Source: Setoptus koraiensis
Taxonomy: Eukaryota; Arthropoda
Reading direction: 5' to 3'
NCBI GenBank assembly: GCA_048013815.1
Contig: CM106585.1
Coordinates: forward strand, 5,022,001 to 5,086,000
DNA: 64,000 nt
Translations under genes and position numbers: made by a program
Part shown: positions 23,022-33,197 of the stretch, piece by piece
Numbering within the stretch: position 1 is the stretch's first letter
Layout of the letters: every line of letters begins with the position of its first letter
Notes under the pieces: model-generated
What the model saw: only the letters and a program-made list of their open reading frames with translations
Databases searched by the model: none
What the model was told of the DNA's origin: nothing

Positions 23022-24307
23022 AAACGGAGTTTACACTGCCGAGTAGCAGCGTAAATTCCGAGGCAACTTCCACAGCCAGGTGAGGCGGTGAACATTGTGG
23101 AAATTCTGCCGGCGACGATTAGACGAAGGCGGGTGCGTGGCCTATTGGCCGGCATTACCAACTTATCGTAAAATTTCGCACAACCAAACTGCCCTCTAAA
23201 ACAAGTGATAAGTCCTTGTTATCGGCACAACCAACTGCCTGTTGCGTCAACGCCAATAAACGCAATAAACGCTAGGTTATTGTTGTTATTTTTACACTGT
23301 TACGTATACACTGTTACGTACTGCCAGCACGGTGCTGGTGCGTATGGCCGACGGTCAAGCACGCGCTATCGTATCGCTCCGAGAAGGACTACTGTTAATT
23401 AATTAATTTATAGAATCCAAGAGTCGGCCGCCTCGGGCCGCGCAACAGTTCGAGTGCACTTACGAGCCAATATCCGTGCGGACGTGCGCATCTCTCGGGC
23501 CCCAATCTGTTCGAAGCGAGTGATTGCAACGATTCGTTCGACTGGCATTCATGCAATCATTCATCCGGCATTGAACCAACTGGCCAGCGACTTTTAACGA
23601 ATGTTGTGACTTATCTCAACTGTGGCATCGCGGACACAAACAACGTCGCCTCGCATGCATTCATTGGGGGTACCTACGCTGCTCGATGGGTATCCACAAC
23701 CACACAATAAAACGAAACTGCAATCAATGGCACCGGCTGCACCAGTGACAGCCCCCCCCACGCAATTTGCACTGTGGACACGGAGTAAAACAAATGAATT
23801 TGCAAACGGTCGGACACGACGCGCCGATGGCGCGCCAAAGATAATAAAAAAACAATTACTCAGCCTGAACGACTATAATGACACATTCTGTTGTGTAGTC
23901 CAAATCACGGTGTACGTACATATGCAAATAATCACCATGAGTGGCGTTCTTTAAGGATTCGTCTGCTGCGTTGTTGTCACGACGGTGTTGACGCCATACA
24001 TAACATGGACACAAGATAATATGATCCAGTCATAGAAAGTCATTTACGAATTTATAATGGAGAGAGAAAAAGATGCTCGCATAGGATCGGATCTAAAACC
24101 GAGCTTTCAGACGACGCCCACTTGTGTCTTGTTAAGTCAGTTGCACCTTTGTTGGACTACACACTTTTGCGCCACCAACACCAACAGTTGGTTGTTTTTG
24201 TTGTGGTCCTGTAGGTTTTGGATGGATTTACCTGTTCAAGATCAAAGAGAATCATCAATCATTAGGCATACACCATACACAGGTATGGGTATATATACAC
24301 GCGCGCG

Positions 24308-24309
<2 letters not shown>

Positions 24310-24338
<29 letters not shown>
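24310..24338. repeat. AC microsatellite
   Basis: Uninterrupted (AC)n preceded by alternating GC. Confidence 0.95.
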
Positions 24339-25098
24339 TCATACACAGGTAAATACTGCATATAAACAATGTAACTGATGTGGTACTCGGGAAACCACAC
24401 GAAAATAAATAATCATTGTTATTATTGTTTCTATCTTCATGTCGACCCATGTTGTGGCCCATTACTTTTATTTCCACTATTAGACTTTCGAGTCGTTCGA
24501 GCTCATGTTATTATGGGTTTCAGTTGGGTATTGTAAACTGAATGTGTTTTGTATACCGTACCAGCACTGGTGCCGGCTACAACCGCAGACAGCGAGAGAG
24601 AATGAGTAGATGAAAACGGCAATTAGTCGTGCCCAATGATTATCTTTTGTCTACCATAGGGTGCCGTTGTTGTGGTCAGTTATTCGGCGGTCGGGCTCTC
24701 TCAACAGGTAATGCACCACACCGAGCATTGAGTATTCGCGATTCACATGAATCCGAGGCGAGCAGCACTTTTGTTTTCCAGCCAGCATACAAATGATGAG
24801 AATAAGAGGAAAGAAAACATCACCGTAACTATCTAATAATGACCAATGTAACCAATACCGATAATATTGGTGCTTCTATGAACGTGAACGAAATCGTGAT
24901 TATGCAATTGTTTATCCGTACGATTATTATTATTATTTTATTTTATGGTAGTTTTTATTCATTCATATTACTTGGCCGAATGAAACGAAGAGCAAAAATC
25001 ATCTAGTGGCGCCTTATCATCCGTAGGATAGTAGTCGAGGCAATCTATCTCTGTTGCTGCTGTTGTTGCTGTTTGTGTTATCTCCATATATTAAATCT

Positions 25099-26178
25099 CT
25101 ATTCTTCTGCAACTTGTTGTGCATTGGCTGCAGTGGCCTTGCTATTCTTCAGCTGGGCTTTCTTAGCCAACGCGTGGGGACCCAAACCCCATTTCCTCGG
25201 ATATAGATCCCTTTCCATAACTACCCTTTTGATTTTGGCTATAATACCATGATCACAACATTTCATTGTGGATGAGGTCATGTAGGAGATGGCTAAGCAA
25301 ACTGCCTCGCCCTTAGTAGTAACTATTACAATCTCTTCGGCCATCTCTATGTTGTCCTCGAATTTTAACACTCCTGGCAACATAATTTTCGCCCCGTAAC
25401 ACACGGCATTGATGGCACTGTCTTTGATTATTATTCTCTTGTGGCCAACTAAAAGTGATTCCAACGGTTTTATGACTTTCCTGAGATATGTCTCGTCCTT
25501 GTAGTTATCATATAACCATTGTGCGTCTAATACATCATGCATGGTGCATAGTCCGTCCTTTTCCGACTGAATACCAGATCGAACGCGTCTAAGTTCTTGC
25601 ATCACTCCACCAGAGCCCAATAAAAGACCTAAATGTACGCACAGAGTTCTTATGTAGGTACCGGCCTCACAAGACACCCAAAACACTCCCAGACCTCTGT
25701 CTGGATGATATTCATGTAGTTTAAGATCGTATATTGTCCTAACTCGCAATTGTCTCTTTACGGCACATATTAGCGGAGGCCTCTGAAAGCAGGCGCCTGT
25801 GAGCTTCTCCAAAGCTCTGGCAACTTTGGATTCCTTGTCGATATGTGAGTTTAGTTTGAATATGCAAACATATTCCTTACCGGCGCCCTGTTGTGACTTG
25901 ACCAATCTAGTTGCTCGTTCTATACACACTATCAGGCATCCTGTCACTTTCGGGTCCAATGTTCCCGAATGTCCTGTCTTCTCCACACGCAATATTCTCT
26001 TTAGCCATGCGACAATTTCATGGGAAGACGGATTGGCCGGCTTGTCGAGATTAATTACGCCCGCTCTGATGTATTCACGGATGTCCCGTTTGCATGGCGA
26101 ACATCCGAATGGCAATGGAGTGAAATGGTCCGTTCGAGTGATCAGCTTCTCTATGTTTTTGTTGAGATAATTTTCCAT
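25099..26178 (-). CDS. DKC1: Dyskerin, H/ACA snoRNP pseudouridine synthase (short form)
   Basis: 359 residues in one exon; ATG at 26178. Nearly colinear with animal dyskerin (Nop60B/Cbf5) from the segment before THYTPL onward. TruB-type catalytic motif [14 protein letters not shown] at about 69-82, catalytic Asp75; [20 protein letters not shown] and [15 protein letters not shown] follow. The C-terminal PUA domain (about 245-320) includes [19 protein letters not shown] and ends at [13 protein letters not shown]. Family role: pseudouridylation of rRNA and snRNA guided by H/ACA RNAs, and telomerase RNA stability, in nucleolus and Cajal bodies. Oddities: no introns, and both lysine-rich tails are missing. 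Human dyskerin is 514 residues with an N-terminal extension of about 60 and a long KKKK-rich C-terminus; here only about 20 residues follow the PUA domain ([16 protein letters not shown]). I see no acceptor just before the ATG to suggest an upstream exon. Function is very sure; how the short form localises is not. Confidence 0.97.
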   Translation of the reverse strand: MENYLNKNIEKLITRTDHFTPLPFGCSPCKRDIREYIRAGVINLDKPANPSSHEIVAWLKRILRVEKTGHSGTLDPKVTGCLIVCIERATRLVKSQQGAGKEYVCIFKLNSHIDKESKVARALEKLTGACFQRPPLICAVKRQLRVRTIYDLKLHEYHPDRGLGVFWVSCEAGTYIRTLCVHLGLLLGSGGVMQELRRVRSGIQSEKDGLCTMHDVLDAQWLYDNYKDETYLRKVIKPLESLLVGHKRIIIKDSAINAVCYGAKIMLPGVLKFEDNIEMAEEIVIVTTKGEAVCLAISYMTSSTMKCCDHGIIAKIKRVVMERDLYPRKWGLGPHALAKKAQLKNSKATAANAQQVAEE

Positions 26179-26811
26179 TTTTAATTAGGAATTTTGTTAA
26201 TAGTTTTGGTTATTTGGTAATTGGTAATTGGTACCGTTATATGCACCAGAAGAAGGAGTCGCGGTTGTCGCATTTCGTTGGCAAACACCAACACACACAT
26301 GTGGAAACACACGTGTTGAATGAAAATTGCGGCATATTTGAATCGGGTAAAATCATCTGATATGTATAACCTGGGAGGATAAGTCAAACTGTTATTAATC
26401 AGTATAAGAGAAAAGAAACTATTGCCAAAATCAAAATTTCATGAAATACCCTTTAGAAACAGAAATCGAGGATAAGATTTTCAATAAACTACTACCAACA
26501 ACAAGAGAAACAAGGAAAACTTCGTCGCCACATTGGCACCTCTGTCGCCGTTCTCATACAAACTAGCAATGCTGCTCCATCTTATTACAACAGTCACTAT
26601 AGTGATAGCACCAGATCTAGACAAGAAAGTCTCACATGTCTGATCAACAATTCAGGGGTTAAGATCAAAGAAGAAATTGGCCGTATTGTGCATGTAGTCG
26701 CCAGGAGAGGATTGTGTCCAGTTGCGAACGAATGGAAAGGGCTTTGGAAATTCTCGAAAATGATTTAATAATACGACCATCAGGGCCGTACACTTCATCT
26801 CACTTCACTCA
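26179..26811. other. Intergenic between dyskerin and inverted-repeat arm A
   Basis: Presumed dyskerin promoter near 26.2-26.4 kb. An open stretch without a start at about 26,617-26,767 (plus) looks coding-like (IGRIVHVVARRGLCPVANEW) but I do not recognise it; it may be an exon or gene remnant. Confidence 0.4.
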
Positions 26812-27724
26812 TCTGATGAGTTCGTCAAAGATATAAACATCATGCACAAGCTCTATGATTCAAACCTTATCTAGTATCACGGTGCGGCAATGCTAGTCAC
26901 AGGATCATGGTTATTGTTACCTTTTAGAAATTTATGTGACAAATTCCTCTGGTACGGGATACCTAGAGACAAAACAACTAGTCCACCGATATCCCACAGA
27001 ATATAAACGAAGAATATATTTATTAGCTCTAATGAGTGAATTAAATTAAATTGGCGATTTCGGCCTGATGAGAGCATCACCACAGCACATTGAGCATGCT
27101 TAACTTTCTTCTAACTTTGAGATTATCAGATTATTCATTCCGTAGAACCGAATTCAACGTTTTGTGAGGAGCATCAGAAAGCTATCATATCTATGAGTCC
27201 TTTTGTATAAGGAAGCGGTGTGAGGGATTTTGTCCAGCTGTTATGGGTGAGGAGATAAGCAGATTGAGATTAAATTCACTATCGATCCGGGAAACAGTCG
27301 ACTGCTTCACAGTACACAACCTCGACGTGCTAGATCTAGACAAAGTTGTATTCTGATCTGTGATTAATGGCGATATGTCAGGGATATTTTGGAGAAATTC
27401 GAACAGATCTCAGGTGAGTAGGGTTGTTAATTTCCGTTTCTGAGGCATGGTTTGTTGGGTTGGTTAGTTACTTGTTGGTTTTCCGGTTGGTCCGGTTGCT
27501 TCGTCAGTCAGTTATCTGATACAACATATACAGGCGGATGCATTGTTTGAACACGGCTTTGCCGAGATTTCGCACCGTCGGGATAGCGTACTTTCGAGAT
27601 CCCAAGCGTCTAGATTGTGTACTGCCGAGATTTTGTAAGTCGAGATATCGACCCAAACCAATCGATGTGTGGATCAAGGTCTGCAGATAGAAATCGACGA
27701 TCAATTTTGACGAGCCGAATATAC

Positions 27725-29476
27725 TTACGTGTCAGAGTCAGGATTGTATGTAAATAGTTGCGAATAGTGAGTTCCTCGCTTGCTAGCAACGACAATTGCG
27801 TGAAGCATACCATTTAAAGGGGCCAGAGCGCCGATGTGAGAACCATTTTTGAATGAAAAAGATGATATTGATGTCCAAGTGTTCGTACATGGATCGTACC
27901 TTTCTCCGATAAAATCAGTGGCACGCGCATCTTTAGATGTGCCTATAACGTAGATGTGTCCTTGTGATACTGAGACTTTCATAGAAGTCGTCAAATTTTG
28001 GCATGACCTATGTTCCAGCGTTTGCCATAGATCAAGGGAAGGATCATAGCGCTCGACAGTTATTGTGGTATAAAGTTTTTTTCCCGTTTTGTCGAGATCT
28101 GGGACTATTCCTACGCAGTAGATGTGATTGTCCAAGCTAATCAATCGTATGCTCCATGGTGCAGTTGACATAGCTCTACAATGAGTCCACTCTTCATCCA
28201 AGAAAGAATATTTAAGCATTATACTGTCGGTCTCCCAATTTTCTTCAGGGGTGCCGTAGAAATACAGCGAACCTAGGTGAAAGACCAAACTACAAACATT
28301 TGTATACTTGTCGTCACATACAGGAGGTGGTGGTTCTGCATAATTGTAGCTTGTTTCAGGGTGGTATATTCTGAAGAGATTACAATCTTTATCGAAGATG
28401 TAAACTACATCACGTCCGGGCACAATAATTGAATTGGATCCCATCTCTTCTGCTATCGGCTGTCTTACTTCTTTCCAATCATTTGTGGTGGCATTGTATT
28501 TATGGACGCGAACGGATTCGTAATGAGTGAACAGGTACAATGCGACATCCCGGCATCGCTCTGAGGACTGTACTGTAGCCGATTGTTCGGTAGTGCTAGT
28601 TTGTTTGTTGACGAGCAATTCAATCATAGCATGTCTAATATACTCACGACATCGTTTGTCATTGTCAATCAACGGATCATTGGCAATGTCGGCAAGATAA
28701 TTCGGCTCTATTTGAGAAAAACGAACATGTTCCAACAAATCAGGAAGTAGCCCCCGACGATCGATGGCAGAATCTTGTTCAGCTTGACGGCACCATCTCA
28801 TGACAGCCTCGTATACAGTTGCTGCTGTTGATCTCAAATTGTCACATTTGATGATTTCAATCAATTGACGAAACTCCAAAGTCAGAAAATCGTCTCGTTT
28901 GGCAACATCGTCGAAGTTCTCCACAATGAATTCCTTTGTTGATTTTGACAATTCCTCAGACGGAAACCTTTCAGCAATATTCAGCAAGATGATGCAATTC
29001 GAGCCATTCAAAATTTGCTTCGCATCGAGTTGACGTAGTCGCTGAGCAATATCCTGGCGAGATCTCTCCCAATCGACGAGAATGGAACTTTGCGTGTCAG
29101 AATTTTTGTGCTGTCCGAGCTTTATTTTCTTTGTTGCCAGTCCATTCAAACTTGTTTTGAATTGTTCGTCTGTTTCACTCTGAAACAAACGCTTTCTTAT
29201 ATTAGATATGACGTCGATTTCCAAATCCGAAGGATCTTCTTTTTTCACTGTCACTGGCAATTCAACTGTTGCGCCCAAAATTTCCTGGGCCATCTTGCTT
29301 ATCATTGGTTTATCAGAATACCTGACAAGTAAATCGATTGCTTGAGCTTTGGCGATAGCCAGTTTTTCTTCTTTTATATTTTTCTTGATTATTAATGAGC
29401 CGTTGAGATTCTCAAATAAATATGAGGACCACTCGGCGGCTATCTTAAATATGTAGTCGATTTCGGGATTCGCCAT
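27725..29476 (-). CDS. BACK-Kelch protein, copy A (no BTB domain)
   Basis: Start chosen at the ATG at 29476, which the other copy also has. The open frame gives 583 residues. Residues about 150-285 fit a BACK domain (NIAERFPSEELSKSTKEFIV, VYEAVMRWCRQ, LPDLLEHVRF). From about 320 there are Kelch-type repeats (HKYNATTNDWKEV, LKYSFLDEEWTHC, ERYDPSLDLWQTL, ERYDPCTNTWTSI, FTYNPDSDT). The N-terminal 150 residues do not resemble a BTB domain, unlike usual KLHL proteins. The last codons are GAC AC followed by GTAAGT, identical in both copies, so the TAA is probably intronic and the protein continues in another exon; the acceptor is not certain (a candidate gives a further 40 codons, also open in both copies). 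KLHL relatives are Cullin-3 adaptors, but without BTB that role is doubtful. Minus-strand partner of copy B. Confidence 0.85.
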   Translation of the reverse strand: MANPEIDYIFKIAAEWSSYLFENLNGSLIIKKNIKEEKLAIAKAQAIDLLVRYSDKPMISKMAQEILGATVELPVTVKKEDPSDLEIDVISNIRKRLFQSETDEQFKTSLNGLATKKIKLGQHKNSDTQSSILVDWERSRQDIAQRLRQLDAKQILNGSNCIILLNIAERFPSEELSKSTKEFIVENFDDVAKRDDFLTLEFRQLIEIIKCDNLRSTAATVYEAVMRWCRQAEQDSAIDRRGLLPDLLEHVRFSQIEPNYLADIANDPLIDNDKRCREYIRHAMIELLVNKQTSTTEQSATVQSSERCRDVALYLFTHYESVRVHKYNATTNDWKEVRQPIAEEMGSNSIIVPGRDVVYIFDKDCNLFRIYHPETSYNYAEPPPPVCDDKYTNVCSLVFHLGSLYFYGTPEENWETDSIMLKYSFLDEEWTHCRAMSTAPWSIRLISLDNHIYCVGIVPDLDKTGKKLYTTITVERYDPSLDLWQTLEHRSCQNLTTSMKVSVSQGHIYVIGTSKDARATDFIGERYDPCTNTWTSISSFSFKNGSHIGALAPLNGMLHAIVVASKRGTHYSQLFTYNPDSDT

Positions 29477-29660
29477 AGTTTCGAATCTCACCTAATTATG
29501 TTAATTATGTGTAATTGTGTGTAAAGTATGGAATGCGTTTCAGCTATGTAGCATAAGTTTGAGACGCATATATATATATATATGCGTCATAATATATATA
29601 TATTATATACATATATACATGTAATATAATATGACGGAGACAGCTGGATGGTTTGCAGTT

Positions 29661-29714
29661 AGTGTTGCGGAGCGAACGCTCGCTCCGAGCTGCGCAGTTT
29701 CACTCCGCAGCACT
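29661..29714. repeat. 54-base foldback element in arm A
   Basis: Ends AGTGTTGCGGAG and CTCCGCAGCACT are near-perfect inverted repeats, with an inner CGGAGCGA/TCGCTCCG palindrome. The counterpart in arm B is at 33,000-33,054. Confidence 0.8.
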
Positions 29715-29980
29715 ATTTGCAATATCAGATTCAATCCGACAATCTCAATAAACCGAGTCAGTCGACTATCAAGCGCAACACAATGTTGGTAGATTGAAAA
29801 AACGTGTTGCTGTTATTACAGCCAAAACCTGGTTTATTTTTCGATAATTGACAAAAGCACCGTGTGCTAGAAGCTGGACAGTGTGTTTTAAAGATGTCCG
29901 CTCTGTTTGGGACACCCTTTACGATAAACCGATAACTTTTGAGTATTTCATACGATATCATCACCATCACGTAGTTTGAT

Positions 29981-31302
29981 TCAAGAGGAAAGTTGACTCT
30001 CTTGTCTTTCCTTTTCGTAGCTTGTTCTCACATCACGCGTCATATCTCCAACACCCAACCAGTTTTGGATATAGTTGAGGAAATCTCTATTGAAATACCT
30101 AACAAAATTAAATGCGGGGTGAGATAAGAGATTGAGATTTCGATCATAGTATCGCGAAAATTGATTTGATTTACATTTTAACAATTTAGGGACATTGGCG
30201 AAAACTTACCGATATATGAAAAGAGGCTGATGCCTTGGTACGACAACCAATGACTCGTTGCAAAGTATGGACTTCATAGTCTCTCGAGTCACCGATTCCA
30301 GGCTGAGTAACGGTGCGAATGGTCTGTGAAATGTGAAATGAAGAAGAAAATCATCAGTCGATTGAAAAAGTAGACTATAATATATTCTCAGATTAGTATA
30401 GATGGGCATCCACTCACATTGGGTGGTATCCAGTGAATAGGCTTGAACTGAAAAACGAGGGACATACACAGGTAGTCTTGATAAATTCATTCAAGCCCTG
30501 ATAACTGAGTTCAGAACTCAAGCACGCTTCTAGGCCAACTGTCCGATAGAATCAGCATTAGTATGTACATTTGAAGAAGCAAAATAGATGATGATGATAA
30601 TTATACAGACATCACAGCCACTGAGTTGTCACAATTATCTTGACAGGTTTTCTTACCCACTGCATGTTTGCTAGAATTGTAGCAGACAACATTTGGTGCA
30701 GAGGCTAGTCCAGCTATCGAAGCTATTTCAACTATATGACCTCTTTTGTGTTGAATCATTTCCGGCAGCAGTAGTTTTATCAGCCAAAAATGAGAGAAAA
30801 CGTTAACTTTAAACATCTTCTCTATGGTACTCGGTTCTATGTCTAATATGGGCTTTGTTGAGAAGATGCCAGCGTTGTTTATCAACATTGATATGTGTCT
30901 CTTGGGAAATGTGGCACTTAGATCGGTTTTCATTTGTTTTACTGTATCGACAACCTGTTCGTAATTTGATACGTCCGCTGAATACGTCAAACAGACAGGC
31001 TCTGGCTCATTTTCCATCTTGAGTCCCTCATTGACTCGATTTTTCTCAACCAATTTTTTCGTTTCTTCAAGCGTCTCTTTATTGACGTCCCACAATACCA
31101 ACGATGAGCCTAGCTTGGCAAATTCCATCGCAAGCGCTCGGCCAAGACCTGCGCCAGCACCCGTAATGAGCACTGTGTCTTTTGAAACATCTTTGATGAA
31201 CAATTTTCTTGGCAGGACCCACAGCAACAAGTTTCGTACAATGGATGATAGAGCTCCGAAGAGGCCTGTCCTCCTGGGATGATTCTTGAAATCTGGTTGC
31301 AT
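29981..31302 (-). CDS. SDR16C-type short-chain dehydrogenase (retinol dehydrogenase/HSD17B13-like), four exons
   Basis: My spliced model: exon 1 31302-30657, exon 2 30538-30418, exon 3 30323-30210, exon 4 30098-29981; 332 residues; introns of 118, 94 and 111 bases, all GT-AG with GTAAGA, GTGAGT and GTAAGT donors. N-terminal hydrophobic anchor about 14-31. NAD(P) motif TGAGAGLG at 47-54, NNAG at 142-145, Asn167, catalytic Ser195, Tyr208 and Lys212 (YNSSK). Exon 2 gives VGLEACLSSEL and KTTCVCPSF, exon 3 SLESVTRETMKSIL, exon 4 LNYIQNWLGV, all lining up with the C-terminal half of epidermal retinol dehydrogenase 2 and HSD17B11/13. Expected: NAD(P)-dependent oxidoreductase of retinoids or steroids on ER or lipid-droplet membranes; substrate unknown. 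It lies in the spacer between the Kelch arms. In-frame read-through of intron 1 gives a false 233-residue protein. Confidence 0.93.
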
Positions 31303-32330
31303 CGCAGTATAAATATCGGCGCGAATTTATAATTGAAAAACTGTTTTTCCTCTTTTTTTTTCTTCATGTAAAACTGTAACTGTACTGTTCGTGTAAAACT
31401 GATGCGACACAAAAATGACAATGATGATTATTGATAGAAGATGTTAAAATGGCTGTGCACCAGAAAAATGGCAGGCCACAATCATGATTTCAGCAGTTTG
31501 TATCGACTCTGAGACTTGACGCAAAGCTGATTTGCTGAAGATAAGTTATGTGTTGCTAGTCACGTGATAAATTTTGTATAGCCACTAATGCTCGTAGAGA
31601 CATCGAGGAATCTTGAAAAAGATCGACAGGGGTTACGTTTCCAATACACAACTGCATTAATACACTGTTGGTGCATTCTAGATGCAAGCAAATCTGATGA
31701 AAATAATCTGTTTATGTGACTAGGCAAGCTCGAAAAATCACCCTGCGGCGTCATTTCCTCGAACTGTGAGATAATCGCATAAATCGCAAGAACAACGTCA
31801 TGACACCTGTTGTAACCATTAGGACGTGCTTGACACCTCACTTACTTGTTAGTGCACATGTACTGCATAAGGCAATCAATTTTCACCTTCGGAAAAATAT
31901 GTTCTCGTGTCGCAAACGTTCCGTAGATCAGATACAAACTTGTGATAGCCGTCGGTACATCGATATTGCTGTTCAAACACCGAAATTGTTGGCTTCTTTG
32001 GGTGCTCACTTTGCCAACATTTGTTGTCCTTCGACAAAAAATTGTATCTGTATTTGCTGAACTCATCCCCGTAGAAGCATCTTTTTCCGGCAGCCGGTAC
32101 CGGTATATCGTCCCATCTTAGTCAGTTGAACTTGTGTTCGTGACCTCGCGAATGTGGTTAAAAATCAGTCTTAGCTGCTGAACTAAGATACTTCAAAGTA
32201 TCGCTCATCAACAATCACCCCCCCCCCCCCACCAATGCCGGAACTAGAGTAATACCTGAAAAGCTACTAGCTCCCATCACAACTGATTCGTCGCTCTTGC
32301 ACTCATCGGGCAGTCTAAAGTCAGATATAG

Positions 32331-32380
32331 AGAGTGAGGAGTCGGGCGATGACGAACTAATCAATGACACCAGTTTGGAT
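32331..32380 (+). pseudogene. Acidic exon fragment, copy 1
   Basis: 50 bases matching 44,760-44,809 at 45 of 50 positions. In frame both read ESEESGD-ELI-D-SLD. Upstream the frame stays open for some 40 codons (LLAPITTDSSLLHSS), and it ends in a stop at about 32,416. Parent gene not recognised; probably a duplicated exon piece of one host gene. Confidence 0.5.
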
Positions 32381-32416
32381 GGCCATCACTACTTCTGCTT
32401 ACAAGACAATAATTGA

Positions 32417-32465
32417 ACTATAAAAAGACTGATCAACGAATCGCGTTGATCAGTCTTTTTATAGT
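32417..32465. repeat. Perfect 22-bp hairpin ending in T-rich arm
   Basis: Arm ACTATAAAAAGACTGATCAACG, loop AATCG, exact reverse complement. An uninterrupted 22-bp stem is well beyond chance. Confidence 0.93.
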
Positions 32466-32847
32466 CTATCAGCCATTGAAGCCAAGGGAAAAAAGATAGA
32501 AAAATGGAAGATCCAAAAGGAAAACAAAAAGTAATAGAAGACAGACTTGGTATTCCCTCAGTCAAGGGACTGAGGCAGGGAGATCGGGAAGGTTCTATTG
32601 ATTTTCTACTCCCCTGTTCTCCCTCACTCTCTCAAATCTCCAGAAAACTGAAGAAAAAGAAAATTTTCAGCTGACGAGAAAAAAAGTGTGAACAATATTG
32701 TGACAAATATCGTGACCAATATCGTGACATTTCTCGTTATTAAAGTTTAAAAGATCTACGATCGTAACCTCCCTACGATCTAATAATAGTTTGGACATTA
32801 TAAAGATTTTGTTGGCTGTGCTGACTTGAACTTTGACTTAACTTTGG

Positions 32848-32998
32848 TTGATTTTGATCGGAGAGTGTGTGAGTGTGTCAAGTAGTGCTGAGGGCAACTA
32901 TGGGCGGTGGGGCATGCCCGTGTGCGGCACAGGGGCAGTGGGCAGCATAGGGGCAGCAAAGGGGCAGCAAAGGGGCAGCAAAGGGGCTATTTAAAAAA
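32848..32998 (+). repeat. R1 direct repeat, left copy
   Basis: Starts TTGATTTTGATCGGAGAG and ends GGGGCTATTTAAAAAA. Nearly identical to 35,929-36,057, so two copies flank arm B in the same orientation. The A-rich end is SINE-like, but I see no tRNA-like promoter boxes. This copy has extra GGGGCAGCAAA 11-mers (32,950-32,988). Confidence 0.85.
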
Positions 32999-32999
32999 T

Positions 33000-33054
33000 A
33001 GTGTTGCAATAGTGCAACTGCGCCGCACGGAGCGAGCGTTCGCTCCGCAACACT
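33000..33054. repeat. 55-base foldback element in arm B
   Basis: Ends AGTGTTGC and GCAACACT, inner palindrome CGGAGCGA/TCGCTCCG; homologue of 29,661-29,714. Confidence 0.8.
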
Positions 33055-33197
33055 AACTGCAAACCATCCAGCTGTCTCCGTCATATTATATTATATAATA
33101 TATATATATTATATAATGCGTCTCAAACTCATGCTACATAGCTGGAACGTATGCTACTTTACACACAATGACACATAATTATATGAGATTCGAAACT

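Larger units (their letters stand above)
13010..25098. other. 12 kb with no convincing gene
   Basis: I found no ORF with a recognisable domain on either strand. The first 7 kb is GC-rich with GGCC-rich minisatellites; from about 20.5 kb the DNA becomes more AT-rich and carries microsatellites and perfect hairpins, listed separately. A lysine-rich frame at 21,672-21,917 (plus) and a Leu-rich frame at about 20,114-20,710 (minus) look like chance ORFs. Distal control DNA of the flanking genes is possible but not visible. Confidence 0.6.
26812..29718. repeat. Inverted repeat arm A (about 2.9 kb)
   Basis: Reverse complement of 32,996-35,800 with scattered substitutions and a few indels. It contains BACK-Kelch copy A plus its downstream DNA, an AT-rich palindromic stretch (29,561-29,628) and a 54-base foldback element (29,661-29,714). 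The outer end stops at TCTGATGA, matching TCATCAGA at 35,793-35,800. Confidence 0.93.
31303..32847. other. Spacer between the dehydrogenase gene and arm B flank
   Basis: No complete gene. It holds a run of 13 C (32,218-32,230), a short acidic coding-like segment copied at 44.8 kb, a 22-bp perfect hairpin (32,417-32,465), and a stretch with three ATCGTGAC-like words (32,700-32,735). Confidence 0.5.

Noticed and set aside
27504-27813. Small ORFs conserved in both inverted arms downstream of the Kelch frame
   Set aside because: Conservation follows from the high identity of the arms; no domain or independent start evidence, though part may be a last Kelch exon.
30206-30490. A separate 94-codon minus-strand gene
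   Set aside because: It is exon 3 of the dehydrogenase read through intron sequence; splice sites and family alignment explain it.
29661-33054. Arms A and B as termini of one DNA transposon with a transposase between
   Set aside because: The spacer holds a normal spliced dehydrogenase gene, no transposase is seen, and no target-site duplication flanks the arms.
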